Assembly: GCF_020215665.1 (NCBI RefSeq)
Contig: NZ_CP084061.1
Coordinates: forward strand, 2,574,001 to 2,638,000
Direction: 5' to 3'
Source of the DNA: Blautia parvula
GTDB lineage: Bacteria > Bacillota > Clostridia > Lachnospirales > Lachnospiraceae
Length of the DNA stretch: 64,000 bases
Each line of letters begins with the position of its first letter. The first letter of the stretch is position 1. Below the pieces are notes generated by a model. That model was given only the letters and a program-made list of their open reading frames with translations. It was not told where the DNA came from and ran no database searches. Shown piece after piece: positions 34,139 to 42,849 of the stretch. A program made the translations under genes and the position numbers.

Positions 34139-34758
34139 AGACCGCCCTCCCATTTCTTCCCGCATTTCCACATCAGGTACTCCACGGCCTCCGACTCCTT
34201 CGTGAACCAGGCGTCCTGCATCCAGGGATGCTTGTTCTCCTCATCCACGGCGTCGGACCGGAGGATCTTAGCTGTGACGCTCTTCGTCTGCCACTCCACG
34301 CTCTCCCCGCGGGTGGTCGCTGCCTCCTCCGGCAGATTGAAGCATACCTTCGGCAGGAAAACTGCCCGGTACTGGTCCACATCATCGATCTGATGCTCCT
34401 CGATGATCCCAAACCCCAGGTACGGTGCTTTCATATCATCGTCATAGGTCAGTTCTTTTACCTGGATCTTTTCCCCTTCCGGCCCGAACTCTGTCTCTTT
34501 TACTTTCAGCCCCAGGATCTTCATAGAGAGTTCCTGCGGCAGGTCTGCCGTGCCCAGGGTCAGCTCTCCGCTCTTAAAGGTCCCTCTGGCATTCTCGATG
34601 GTCTTGTTGTCCCCGTACAAGGGCGCATCGTCCCCCATCTCCCAGGACACGCCGTATTCTACAGCATGGTCCGCCACAAACGGCTCTTCATAGGACACCC
34701 TGTCCTCTTCTTTTTTATAGGTCCCACACACCGGGATCGATAATCCTTTGATCGCCAT
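34135..34758 (-). CDS. Major tail tube protein
   Basis: 207 residues, beta-rich, with DHAVEYGVSWEMGDDAPLYGDN and GTADLPQELSMKILG, which match the phi13-type phage major tail protein family. It polymerises into the tail tube. The 4-bp overlap with the chaperone suggests coupled translation. Confidence 0.88.
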   Translation of the reverse strand: MAIKGLSIPVCGTYKKEEDRVSYEEPFVADHAVEYGVSWEMGDDAPLYGDNKTIENARGTFKSGELTLGTADLPQELSMKILGLKVKETEFGPEGEKIQVKELTYDDDMKAPYLGFGIIEEHQIDDVDQYRAVFLPKVCFNLPEEAATTRGESVEWQTKSVTAKILRSDAVDEENKHPWMQDAWFTKESEAVEYLMWKCGKKWEGGL

Positions 34759-34759
34759 G

Positions 34760-35260
34760 TCATATCTCCTTTCTGATCTCTTCTTCTGCCCGTCTGCCCA
34801 TGGCCTCTACGGCCTGCTGTTTCGCCTTCCGGGCGCTCTTACGCACCACCAGGGTTTTCCTGCGAAAGGAAGTCCCGCCTTCCACGGCGCGCATCAGCAT
34901 CTGGTTTGGCACACCGTTTGGATATCTCTTTGTCTTCACTCGGCCGTATCCGGCCCATCCCAGCTTTGTGCTGATATACCCCGGCTTTGACTCCTTGATG
35001 GGCGCCAGGCCCATACCGTCTATAAGGTCTCCCTTCTGCTGCCTGGATACCCCTGATATCGGACGTTCCGGTGTTCCAAAAGGCGGGAGTCCGTTCCCGC
35101 CTTCCTCCACGGGTAATGTCTTGAGTGCTGCCTTTACCGCATCTGCGATCACACCAGCCCCTACATATACACTCGTTTTGATGACCTTTTCCTCGTTCTT
35201 TGCCAGGTCCTTGATCTTTTTTGTATATTCCTCCATACCCTTGATCTGCATGACGGCCAT
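34760..35260 (-). CDS. HK97 gp10-type neck protein
   Basis: 166 residues from the ATG at 35260 (GAGGAGG upstream). MEEYTKKIKDLAKNEEKVIKTSVYVGAGVIADAVKAAL and the basic C-terminus (RRKTLVVRKSARKAKQQAV) match the HK97-gp10 / tail-component family between head connectors and tail tube. Confidence 0.8.
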   Translation of the reverse strand: MAVMQIKGMEEYTKKIKDLAKNEEKVIKTSVYVGAGVIADAVKAALKTLPVEEGGNGLPPFGTPERPISGVSRQQKGDLIDGMGLAPIKESKPGYISTKLGWAGYGRVKTKRYPNGVPNQMLMRAVEGGTSFRRKTLVVRKSARKAKQQAVEAMGRRAEEEIRKEI

Positions 35261-35273
35261 ACTGTCTCCTCCT

Positions 35274-35600
35274 CTAACTGGTCTCAAAGATCCATTGGTA
35301 GTGGAGATACCCGGTCTCCTGCTCATAAGAGATCTCTGACAGCCGGAAAGCGATGCGCTTTCTCTTGAGTGCCCTCTGTATCCCCTCCACCCATGGATCT
35401 CTGTCCTTTTTGGTATACAGGTCTATGGTCCCCTCTATGCTCTGGAGCAGCTTTTGGTTGTCCCCATGCACACCTGCGCCTTCGCCGTCCTCTGCATATA
35501 CAATGTAGTGGCAGCCTTTCTGACTGGCCTCATAGTGGGATACCTCTTCCGTGACCTCCAGAAGTGCCTCCTTTACCTTGTCCACTGCCTGTCCGATCAT
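35274..35600 (-). CDS. Tail terminator-like protein
   Basis: 108 residues, with a C-terminal beta pattern (KRIAFRLSEISYEQETGYLHYQWIFE) like tail completion/terminator proteins. Its position between head closure protein and gp10-type protein supports this. The N-terminal helix VDKVKEALLEVTEEV fits the fold. Confidence 0.7.
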   Translation of the reverse strand: MIGQAVDKVKEALLEVTEEVSHYEASQKGCHYIVYAEDGEGAGVHGDNQKLLQSIEGTIDLYTKKDRDPWVEGIQRALKRKRIAFRLSEISYEQETGYLHYQWIFETS

Positions 35601-35920
35601 CTTTCTCCCAGCCTTTCCAGGGACAGCCGCGTGATCTTGAGCCCGTTCTCATCCAGGACATGCTGGACCATGGCGCACCGGAAGGATGCGCCCTCGATCC
35701 GGCAGACATCGTCCGTATGGATCGTGCGGTCCCTCCAGATGTGCACGACCTCCTCGATCTTCTCCTTTGCCTGCAGGGCAGTATAATAGCGGCTGATCCC
35801 CACGGTCTCATAACCGAAGGCATGGGAGCTCTGGTACCGCAGTTCCATCCTGGGCTTTTCCCCAGGATCTGCCGCATTGACCGTCCGATAGATCTCCAGC
35901 TTTCCGTCATCAAATGTCAT
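35597..35920 (-). CDS. Head closure / head-tail joining protein
   Basis: 107 residues, beta-barrel pattern with ELRYQSSHAFGYETVGISRYYTA and HTDDVCRIEGASFRC, as in SPP1 gp16 / HK97 gp7-type head-tail joining proteins. It closes the portal channel after packaging. Overlaps both neighbours by a few bases. Confidence 0.75.
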   Translation of the reverse strand: MTFDDGKLEIYRTVNAADPGEKPRMELRYQSSHAFGYETVGISRYYTALQAKEKIEEVVHIWRDRTIHTDDVCRIEGASFRCAMVQHVLDENGLKITRLSLERLGER

Positions 35921-36203
35921 TTTTCTTCCCTCCCATGACCTGGCTCATGAGCCTTTTGTTGAGTTCGTAGCGCAGGAAGCGCGGCATCCCCGTCTCGTTC
36001 ACGTTCGCAGCACGCTTTCGGAAGAGCCAGGCCGCATAGTGCACCTGCACCATGCCGCTCTCCACGCTGTCATCCAGCTTGATCCCTTCCCGCCGGATCT
36101 CCCCTTCCGAAAGCTCCAGCAGCTTCCTGAGGTATTCGTCCTGTATATCCGTCATCAGCTGCAGATCCATCTTCAGGATGTCCAGCTGTTCTTCCCTTTT
36201 CAT
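35910..36203 (-). CDS. Head-tail connector (gp6-like)
   Basis: 97 residues, all-helical, with DIQDEYLRKLLELSEGEIRREGI and VHYAAWLFRKRA, the pattern of the HK97 gp6-like adaptor that docks under the portal ring. Confidence 0.78.
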   Translation of the reverse strand: MKREEQLDILKMDLQLMTDIQDEYLRKLLELSEGEIRREGIKLDDSVESGMVQVHYAAWLFRKRAANVNETGMPRFLRYELNKRLMSQVMGGKKNDI

Positions 36204-36234
36204 AGCTGCCCTTCCTCTCTATCTCATTCGGACT

Positions 36235-37674
36235 TCATTTTGTCTCTTCGGATGTATTCGCTTTGTCTTCCGGGAAAGTGGCGGCGGTCGTTGGTGCTTT
36301 TCCCGCTATGTTCAGGATCGCGAAGGCCTCCGCGATGACCGGCTTTCCGTCATACCTGGCCGTGCCCTTGAACACGGTCTGGTCTTCTAAGAACTTCACA
36401 TGTTCGGACTGGCCCAGAGTGATCCCTTTTCTCTCGACCAGCTTATAGCTGCCCAGGTAGCCGAAGGCGATATCACCGTCCTCCATGAACTCCAGTTCCT
36501 CTAAAGCGCCCCCGATCACCGGCATGGTATCGGACATCCCGGACACGATGGCTGCTGCCATGTTGCTGCCCATGGCCTCCACTACCAGGTCCACGTGGGT
36601 GGACTTGTTCATGATCCACACCAGGCCTTCCTTGCTGTAATCATTGGCGATGGCTTTGGTAGCCTTTACGATCTCCTTAAAGAGGTCCACGCCTTTTTTT
36701 CCGGTCACAGTGATGAGGTTGCTGGTATGCAGGTCCTCCCATTCCCTCTCGGTCTCGGAATAACTATCCGGCTTCGTCTCCTGGGCCAGGCGGGTCACAA
36801 AGCCCAGAGGCATTTTCGCACCTTTTCCGTATACGATCGCCTTATCACAGGCTTTAGCGATAGCCGTGCCCAGAGCGTTCATGAGGCGCCCGGTCAGATC
36901 GGCGTCATTATCCTCTAAGATATAATTGCACACCTTGAAAAATCCGCCTACTTTAAAGCCGTCCATTTCCACATCCGTGAACCCTAAAGTCAGCTCGTTC
37001 AGTGTCCCGCACTGCTCCGTCCACACACCCTCCGGGTCTTCCCCAGCGATCACCATCCTGGCCGTTCCCGGCAGCACATCATGGCTTGTATACTTTAACA
37101 ATTTCGATGTCCCGTATACGATCTGGTTCAGCATAGGCAGCATGATCTCCGGGATGATCAGCTCCGTGTTCCCCACTGCACGACGGTTCGAGATGACCTC
37201 CCTGGCTCTTGTGACAAATTCTTTTACTTCCGAACGGCTGAACATGCTCTCTCTCTCCTGGATGCTCATGTCCTCAAATCTCTTTCCTCTCATGGTCATG
37301 GTCCTTTCTCCCTTTCTTTCTGTCTGCGGCGCACCGGCTGCAGGTCCTGCGGGTGCTGCGGGTGCTACCGGCTGTGGCGGTACCGCGCTGCGCGCCTCTT
37401 CTTCCTTGATCTCGCCCTCGATCCGCTCGATCTCCCGCTCCAGCTCTCCCGTCTTCTGTTCATGTTCTTCTTTTTCCTTCTGGAAGGCTTCTGTCTGGTC
37501 CTCGACTTCCTTCCGCTCCTCTTCTGTGGTCTCCTCCGTCATCTCCTGGATCGCAGCCTCCAGTTCCGCTTCCCTCTTAGCGAAGTCCGCGTCCTGTCCC
37601 CGCAGCTCCTCCAGCTCTTTTTTCTTCTTGTCCAGTCTGCTCCTTAACAGCAATGCCCGTAATGCCATCTTCAT
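36235..37674 (-). CDS. Major capsid protein with N-terminal scaffold domain (HK97 fold)
   Basis: 479 residues. Residues 1-~125 are a highly charged coiled coil, the delta scaffold removed by the protease, ending in a Pro/Ala-rich linker. The shell domain starts near RFEDMSIQERESMFSRSEV. KYTSHDVLPGTARMVIAGEDP and AFGYLGSYKLVERKGITLGQSEHVKF are typical HK97-fold segments. Gene order protease-capsid is canonical. Confidence 0.9.
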   Translation of the reverse strand: MKMALRALLLRSRLDKKKKELEELRGQDADFAKREAELEAAIQEMTEETTEEERKEVEDQTEAFQKEKEEHEQKTGELEREIERIEGEIKEEEARSAVPPQPVAPAAPAGPAAGAPQTERKGERTMTMRGKRFEDMSIQERESMFSRSEVKEFVTRAREVISNRRAVGNTELIIPEIMLPMLNQIVYGTSKLLKYTSHDVLPGTARMVIAGEDPEGVWTEQCGTLNELTLGFTDVEMDGFKVGGFFKVCNYILEDNDADLTGRLMNALGTAIAKACDKAIVYGKGAKMPLGFVTRLAQETKPDSYSETEREWEDLHTSNLITVTGKKGVDLFKEIVKATKAIANDYSKEGLVWIMNKSTHVDLVVEAMGSNMAAAIVSGMSDTMPVIGGALEELEFMEDGDIAFGYLGSYKLVERKGITLGQSEHVKFLEDQTVFKGTARYDGKPVIAEAFAILNIAGKAPTTAATFPEDKANTSEETK

Positions 37675-38252
37675 TCTCCTTTCAGTCTTCCTAACATCCG
37701 TTCCCGCCAGGCTTCCAGGCTGCGCCTGCGCAGCGTCTCGATCTGGCTCTTCCTGGCACTCACGGAAGTCTCCGTGTATGCAGGGAAGGTCACAATGGAT
37801 ACTTCATACAGTTTCACTTTTTTGATGGTCCAGTGTACCTCGTTCCCACGGTCCTCGAACTCCTCATCCAGGATATCGAACCCAAAGCTACACTGATCCA
37901 CGTCCCCGCGCTTCACCCTCTCATAAAGGTTCATGGCGTCCATATCGTTCCGGTTGATCCGAACCTCGCCCCACAGCCCCCGGCTGTCTGTCTTGAGCGT
38001 CAGGGTGCCGGCCCGGGTCCTTCCCAGCACCAGGCGTGTCTCATGGTCCGCTAAGCACCGGATGTCATCCGAGAGCGCTCCGTCAAAGGCTGTGTCCGCC
38101 ACGCTCTCCGTGGCCCCTGGCCAAAGCTCATAGTCTGAGCCGAAGACGGCAAAATATCCGGAGATATAGAGGTCTTCGGAATCCTCCCGTGTCTCGAACT
38201 TCGATATCTTTCCTTTCATCTGCCGCATCTCATTTCCGCGTTCCTCACGCAT
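37671..38252 (-). CDS. HK97-type prohead protease
   Basis: 193 residues from the ATG at 38252 (GGAGG 8 bp upstream). ISGYFAVFGSDYELWPGATES, the catalytic His in CLADHETRLVLGRT and the Ser in DVDQCSFGFDI are the S78 protease signatures. It cleaves the capsid scaffold during maturation. Overlaps the portal gene end and the capsid gene start. Confidence 0.88.
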   Translation of the reverse strand: MREERGNEMRQMKGKISKFETREDSEDLYISGYFAVFGSDYELWPGATESVADTAFDGALSDDIRCLADHETRLVLGRTRAGTLTLKTDSRGLWGEVRINRNDMDAMNLYERVKRGDVDQCSFGFDILDEEFEDRGNEVHWTIKKVKLYEVSIVTFPAYTETSVSARKSQIETLRRRSLEAWRERMLGRLKGE

Positions 38253-39423
38253 CTTCCTCACCTCCCTGTATCAGTTTTTTCTGGTCCCCGATCATCCCCT
38301 GGGGGATATAGTTCTCTAAGATAATCAGCTCATCCAGGCCTTTTTTCGGTGACAGCCCGATCCAGTCCCGGACTTCGTTCCCGGCCATGATCCCTCTGGT
38401 GTAAAGGTTGCTCCCCACGTTCGACAGGGTGTTGATGTCATACGCGTACAGGGATCGCAGGTTGAACTTGAAATACCAGTCCGGACTCAGCAGGAGCTTC
38501 CGGGTGAGTTCCTGCTCCAGTGCGGCGCACAGCGTACGGATACGGGTATTGATGAAGTTGTTCCATTCCTTTTCATCGAACTGTCCTTCCCCCACCAGAA
38601 AAGACGGGATATCCAGGATGGCCGCCACGGTCCGTTTATCCAGCCGCACGGAATCCGGCAGGGCAATGTCATTTAAGGACAGCGGCCGGATCTCCTTGAT
38701 ATCGAACTGTTCCGCCGGGATCATCCATGGCTCTCCTGCCTCGGATGTCTCCAGGTAGCTCTCCAGCAGTTCCTTCCTGCCTTTCCGGTCGGCGAACTCC
38801 TCCGTTAGAGCATCCACCTTCACTACCATGGATGGCTTCCACTTGCTCTCCATAAAGCCTTTCTTTGTCTTGACCGCCTGTTTCAGGCTGTCCGCCACGG
38901 TCTTTAAGGCGGTCCGGTGCCCGGTCCCCTTCCATGGATAAGAGGGATCCGGATTGATGACGAAATGGAGTACCCCGTCCGGATCATATTCTTGTCCTTC
39001 ATATAAGATCCGGTACCCGTATCCGTCCGGCAGAAAAGATACGCTCCCCGGTCTTGCCGGCACCAGGTCTTCCAGGTACCCGTCCTTTGTCACCGGGAAC
39101 ACCATGCTGTTCCCCTCTCCCTCCAAGAGGAGCGTGCGCACGACGGCGGAGATAAAGGTCTTCCGGGTCATGTACCGGTTCGGATGGATATCGATCTTCT
39201 TCGCCAGTTCATTCCGGATCCGCACGTCCCCGTTCTCTGTGTTCCCCATCAGATAAATGGTCATGCTGGAGATCAGGTCGCAGATCTTACCCACCCCTGC
39301 CATGATCTCCGGATTGTCGGCCAGGCTGGTATAGCCGCTGCAGCATAAGGTCTCATACGCCTCCATGCTGCACAGATAAGATACCGGCTCTGCACGGGTC
39401 TGTTTCTTTTTCTTCTTTGCCAT
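38245..39423 (-). CDS. Phage portal protein (HK97 family)
   Basis: 392 residues. LADNPEIMAGVGKICDLISSMT, the wing and stem region, and FDEKEWNNFINTRIRTLCAALEQELTRKLL are portal family features. It forms the dodecameric ring for DNA entry. An N-terminal run KKKKKQTR is basic. Ten bp after the terminase. Confidence 0.9.
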   Translation of the reverse strand: MAKKKKKQTRAEPVSYLCSMEAYETLCCSGYTSLADNPEIMAGVGKICDLISSMTIYLMGNTENGDVRIRNELAKKIDIHPNRYMTRKTFISAVVRTLLLEGEGNSMVFPVTKDGYLEDLVPARPGSVSFLPDGYGYRILYEGQEYDPDGVLHFVINPDPSYPWKGTGHRTALKTVADSLKQAVKTKKGFMESKWKPSMVVKVDALTEEFADRKGRKELLESYLETSEAGEPWMIPAEQFDIKEIRPLSLNDIALPDSVRLDKRTVAAILDIPSFLVGEGQFDEKEWNNFINTRIRTLCAALEQELTRKLLLSPDWYFKFNLRSLYAYDINTLSNVGSNLYTRGIMAGNEVRDWIGLSPKKGLDELIILENYIPQGMIGDQKKLIQGGEEDA

Positions 39424-39432
39424 GTCTCCTCC

Positions 39433-41160
39433 TTATGAAAACCATTCGCTCGCCTTCTGCTTCTTTTCGATATCGATCAGCATCTGCTTTGCCGCGATGA
39501 CGTCCGCATCGAACAAGTCGATGCGCAGGTGCTTCTCCACTTTCTCGAACCGTACAAAGTCATCGCTGTCCTCAATAGCCTTCACGTTCTGGATGCAGTA
39601 TTCATAGGCGCGGTTATGGCAGTAATAAAACCTCTGTTCCTTATACTTGTTCTCGATCTCGCGGAAGGCCTCCGTCTTCTCCACGTACCGCTGGGACTGA
39701 TCCCGTACCCGGAATCCGGCTTTTTTCATCTTCAGGACGAACTCCCGGCTGTACCGTCTGTCATAACCAACCCACTTGATCTTAAAGCCCATTTTTTTCA
39801 TTTTCAAAAACCACATCACCGGCTCCTCATAGTCGATGACGGTGCCGTTGCACAGGGTCAGCCATCCCTTTTCCTCCCACCAGAAGAATGGGATGCTGTC
39901 CTCATCGGCTTTCTGGGCTGCCAGCGCAGCTGGCATGAAGGCGTGGGTGATCGCGATATCGATATCCTTGTACCGGCCGTGAAGGGCCGTTCCTGTCAGG
40001 TCATGCATCAGGGAGAGGTCCGCCCCGCCGTACCAGGTCACCGGCAGCGCTGCCAGTTCCTCCAGGCTCCAGTCATACTTCTCATCCGATGCCTGCACGA
40101 CTGCCATGTCAAAGTAAGTATCCACAGAGCTTGTGAAGACGTTCAGGGATTTTGCAAAGAAGTCCTTCCTCTGCTGCGGGTCGTTCTGGGCCTGCATCGC
40201 GTCGTTCATCATCTCTTCCGGACGGATAGACGCCCCATAAGCCGGGTTGGCCATCTCATGGACTGTAGGATCCAGGTAGTCGATGTATTCGCTCCCGTCC
40301 TCCCCCTTTTGGGGATCCGCTTCACAGATGAAGATGAAATACTGTTCATCCTCCACCTGTCCATCCAGGACGCGCTTGCAATACTTCACCCGGTTCGCTA
40401 AAAATCCATTGGGGTCATCTCCCGCCGTGGAGATGCCGATCATCAGCTTATTGGAATATGCCTTCATGGCCTCCTTGAACAGGTTGTACTGCTTCGGCCT
40501 CTTGAACGCGTGGATCTCATCCGCGATCGCTACGTTACAGTTGAAAGAGTCCTGGGCATCCGGGTTCGCAGCCAGGGCCTGCAGGCTGAAGAGGCCTCCT
40601 CCGATCTCGGCGCTGATGGAATGCTCGTTGTTGTTGTCGATGATCCGGAAAGTCTCCTCTTCTCCCATGCGGGTGATGTTGTATTTCAAGAACCCAAAGG
40701 TCTCCATGGTCTGCTTTTGCGCAGCGGCCACCACGTAGATCTTGGAACCGGACATCCGGTACAAAAGGCCCAGGGCATACGCCAGCCCTGCTGCAAAACT
40801 GGTCTTGACGTTCTTTCTAGGGATAAAGATGAGTGCTTCATGGAACCGGTTGACCTTTGTCCCTTTTATCTTGAACCCCAGCAGGTTATAAACGATGAAC
40901 TTGTGGAAGTCCATCAAAAGGAACGGGGTCCCGCGCAGAGGCGTAGCGTCCCGCTTTTCTCCCTGCTGGTGACAGAGAGTGCTCTCGATGATGCGGATGC
41001 AGAACTCCGCGTCATTGGGGTCAAAGTCATAGGCCGGGTTCTTTAAGTCCTTTAGGAACCTTGCACAGCCCAGGATCCGGTATTTGTTCGCCCGGATCTT
41101 CCCCGACACCACACCCTTTGCATACCCCATGACGGCATCCCAGTTTTTATACTTCTCCAT
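39433..41160 (-). CDS. Terminase large subunit
   Basis: 575 residues. ATPase: adenine/Walker A region FIPRKNVKTSFAAGLAYALG and Walker B VAIADEIHAFK. Nuclease: GGADLSLMHDLTG and later WVGYDRRYSREF with acidic residues. Family Terminase_1 (phage HK97-like). It drives packaging and cuts the concatemer; with an HNH gene just upstream, cos cutting is likely. Confidence 0.92.
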   Translation of the reverse strand: MEKYKNWDAVMGYAKGVVSGKIRANKYRILGCARFLKDLKNPAYDFDPNDAEFCIRIIESTLCHQQGEKRDATPLRGTPFLLMDFHKFIVYNLLGFKIKGTKVNRFHEALIFIPRKNVKTSFAAGLAYALGLLYRMSGSKIYVVAAAQKQTMETFGFLKYNITRMGEEETFRIIDNNNEHSISAEIGGGLFSLQALAANPDAQDSFNCNVAIADEIHAFKRPKQYNLFKEAMKAYSNKLMIGISTAGDDPNGFLANRVKYCKRVLDGQVEDEQYFIFICEADPQKGEDGSEYIDYLDPTVHEMANPAYGASIRPEEMMNDAMQAQNDPQQRKDFFAKSLNVFTSSVDTYFDMAVVQASDEKYDWSLEELAALPVTWYGGADLSLMHDLTGTALHGRYKDIDIAITHAFMPAALAAQKADEDSIPFFWWEEKGWLTLCNGTVIDYEEPVMWFLKMKKMGFKIKWVGYDRRYSREFVLKMKKAGFRVRDQSQRYVEKTEAFREIENKYKEQRFYYCHNRAYEYCIQNVKAIEDSDDFVRFEKVEKHLRIDLFDADVIAAKQMLIDIEKKQKASEWFS

Positions 41161-41536
41161 CTGCCTTCCGGAGCGCTTCTGCCAGTGCGCCGCCTTTCTT
41201 CTTTTCCAGTCCCTTTGTCTTTAAGAGCTTCAGCCCCTTCGGGGTCAGCCCCAGAACATTCTCCATCTCCGTCAGCTCCCTGCGCATGGTCTCCAGGGCA
41301 AGATAGAGTGCCGTCTTCCTCTGGTTCTTTGCCCCCGCCTTGTTCGTGTATACCTCTGTGATCTGGCAGTCGTTTTCATACCATTTTTCGTTCAATATGT
41401 CGTACTGCAGGCGCAGTTCCACGTACCTTTTGATAGGCGCCTCGAACTCACTTTTATATGTCCCAAGCGCCTCCATGCCGGCTTTTGTCTCCCGGTACAG
41501 CGCATTCCGCTTCCGGCTCATAGTCTGTTTTTTCAC
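41147..41536 (-). CDS. Terminase small subunit (P27 family)
   Basis: 129 residues from a GTG at 41536 with GGGGGG 6 bp upstream. It has RNALYRETKAGMEALGTYKSEFEAPIKRYVELRLQYD and LGLTPKGLKLLKT, as in P27-type small terminases, which recognise the packaging site. It overlaps the large subunit start by 14 bp. Confidence 0.8.
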   Translation of the reverse strand: MKKQTMSRKRNALYRETKAGMEALGTYKSEFEAPIKRYVELRLQYDILNEKWYENDCQITEVYTNKAGAKNQRKTALYLALETMRRELTEMENVLGLTPKGLKLLKTKGLEKKKGGALAEALRKADGEV

Positions 41537-41603
41537 GGGTTTCCCCCCTTTTTCTTTTTTCCATCGGAGATGGAAGAACAGGTACTCCCCCAGTAGAGGA
41601 GCC

Positions 41604-41849
41604 TCAGGCCTCTTTTTCGGGACCAGGGGGGCTCTCCCGATAGATATGCACCTGCATCTCCTGGATATGGATGCTGCATCCATATGGCAGCATCGCTTCA
41701 CAGCTCTCCTCCAGTACTCTCACCGGCATCGTGTCCGCCTGCTGCTGCAGGGTTTTGATCTGTCTGCCCAGTTCATTGACCAGATCGATCTGCCTGGTAT
41801 CCCCGGACTTGACCGTGCCCTCCCGTAATGCCTTTAATAATTCATCCAT
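41604..41849 (-). CDS. Small phage protein before the terminase
   Basis: 81 residues with a helical N-terminal half (DELLKALREGTVKSGDTRQIDLVNELGRQIKTLQQQ) and a beta-like C-terminal half. No named domain. It overlaps the HNH gene end by 8 bp, so it belongs to the packaging cluster. Confidence 0.55.
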   Translation of the reverse strand: MDELLKALREGTVKSGDTRQIDLVNELGRQIKTLQQQADTMPVRVLEESCEAMLPYGCSIHIQEMQVHIYRESPPGPEKEA

Positions 41850-42138
41850 GTCCTTTCCTCCAATCTTCCATCGGACGGATGAGACGCTGCAGCATCCGTC
41901 CTTCCTTTGTCAATTCTCCGGTCTTCCGGTTCTCTAACCGGTTGTGCGTGGCGCGGCTCACAGAGATCAGGTTCCAGTCCATCCATTCATACTCCGGGTA
42001 TTCCTCTGCCGGATAGATATGGTGCACTGTGTCCGCGTCCCCGCTCCTGCCGTACATGGCTGCCACCCGGTCCCGGTAGCCGTCCAGCCGCAGGATGTGT
42101 GCCCGCTTCTTCTTCCATTTCCCTGACTGGTAATCCAT
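41842..42138 (-). CDS. HNH endonuclease of the packaging module
   Basis: 98 residues from the ATG at 42138, 6 bp after GGAGG; a longer frame upstream lacks an RBS. HNH core: DADTVHHIYPAEEYPEYEW, NLISVSRATHNRLE. In HK97-like phages this enzyme works with terminase and portal in cos cleavage. First gene of the late morphogenesis cluster. Confidence 0.88.
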   Translation of the reverse strand: MDYQSGKWKKKRAHILRLDGYRDRVAAMYGRSGDADTVHHIYPAEEYPEYEWMDWNLISVSRATHNRLENRKTGELTKEGRMLQRLIRPMEDWRKGHG

Positions 42139-42360
42139 CTTCCGCCTCCTGCCCATAGAAAGAGCGCCCAGCACTTCTGCTGGACGCTCTGATGTTCTAT
42201 CTTCTTTTTTTCTGATTAAAAACCAGCCGCCAGGCTGTGACACCTGACGGCTGGAAAACAAAGGGGACTACATAAATGTAAGGGGATTATGAGCCGTTTG
42301 GTTCCGCCCAGTGGCTCTATTGTTAGTATAAAACGAATCCAACGAATAAAACGAACTATT

Positions 42361-42389
42361 TTCACTTTATCTTATATTTTTTCTATAAT
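42361..42389 (+). promoter_or_regulatory. Sigma-70-type promoter ahead of the structured RNA
   Basis: TTCACT (42361-42366), 17-bp spacer, TATAAT (42384-42389). Predicted start near 42396, about 50 bp before the structured RNA. Confidence 0.55.
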
Positions 42390-42399
42390 ACACTAAAAA

Positions 42400-42425
42400 G
42401 GCACCTTCACTGAAAGGAAGGCGCC
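42400..42425 (-). terminator. Terminator upstream of the HNH gene
   Basis: GGCACCTTC (42400-42408) pairs with GAAGGCGCC (42417-42425) with one mismatch; the A run at 42395-42399 gives a U tail on the minus strand. It would stop read-through from hicAB. Confidence 0.7.
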
Positions 42426-42445
42426 CTTATAAGTCAAAGGAATCA

Positions 42446-42562
42446 CTTGAAAAAGGTATACCACAGTGTTATAATTCAATTGTCGAGAAAGAATTATAAA
42501 CCAGCTGAACTGTGGTAACACTTTCAGCAAGTAACCAAGTACCTTGAGTGCTTGGTTTTTTA
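42446..42562 (+). ncRNA. Candidate structured small RNA
   Basis: Three nested stems: CTTG/CAAG plus AAAG/CTTT (42446-42455 with 42521-42531); TACCACAGT (42459-42467) with ACTGTGGTA (42509-42517); TTATAATTC (42469-42477) with GAATTATAA (42491-42499), 13-base loop. Then an intrinsic terminator AACCAAG/CTTGGTT (42533-42557) with a T run. No ORF fits. A promoter lies at 42361. The strand is opposite to the neighbouring phage genes. Not matched to a known family. Confidence 0.65.
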
Positions 42563-42686
42563 TGTATAAGATTTCTCCTAAACATCATGAATTACATTAT
42601 ACTAATCGTTGCCGCCTGAGTTTGATACACCAACAAAATTACAACACCCAGTAGCCAAATTACAAAAAGGAGGATAGTCAACCTCC

Positions 42687-42806
42687 AAATGAGCCATTTG
42701 GTGTCGCCTACGGTATCTATTGTTAATATAACACAAACTACTTACACTTTATCTCATATTTTCCCGACGTCAAAAGGGCACGTTCCCGGAAAGGAATGCG
42801 CCCTTG
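42687..42806. repeat. Imperfect intergenic repeat, unit 2
   Basis: TGAGCCATTTGGT ... TCTATTGTTAATATAA ... CTTTATCTCATATTTT ... terminator; diverged copy of 42292-42432, lacking the -10 box. Confidence 0.6.
42772..42804 (-). terminator. Terminator of hicAB
   Basis: GGGCACGTTCC (42776-42786) pairs with GGAATGCGCCC (42793-42803); minus-strand TTTTG follows. 46 bp past the hicB stop. Confidence 0.75.
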
Positions 42807-42849
42807 TCTGCTCTAAACTGCTATCCTATCTATCACTTTCTTCTGTTAC

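Larger units (their letters stand above)
42292..42432. repeat. Imperfect intergenic repeat, unit 1
   Basis: Starts TGAGCCGTTTGGT, passes TCTATTGTTAGTATAA and CTTTATCTTATATTTT, and ends in a terminator hairpin. It is related in the same order to 42687-42806. Unit 1 alone has TTCACT-17-TATAAT, a + strand promoter. Confidence 0.6.
42563..42849. other. Intergenic region between small RNA and hicB
   Basis: About 290 bp, AT-rich, no gene. It contains repeat unit 2 (42687-42806) and the hicB terminator. Confidence 0.6.
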
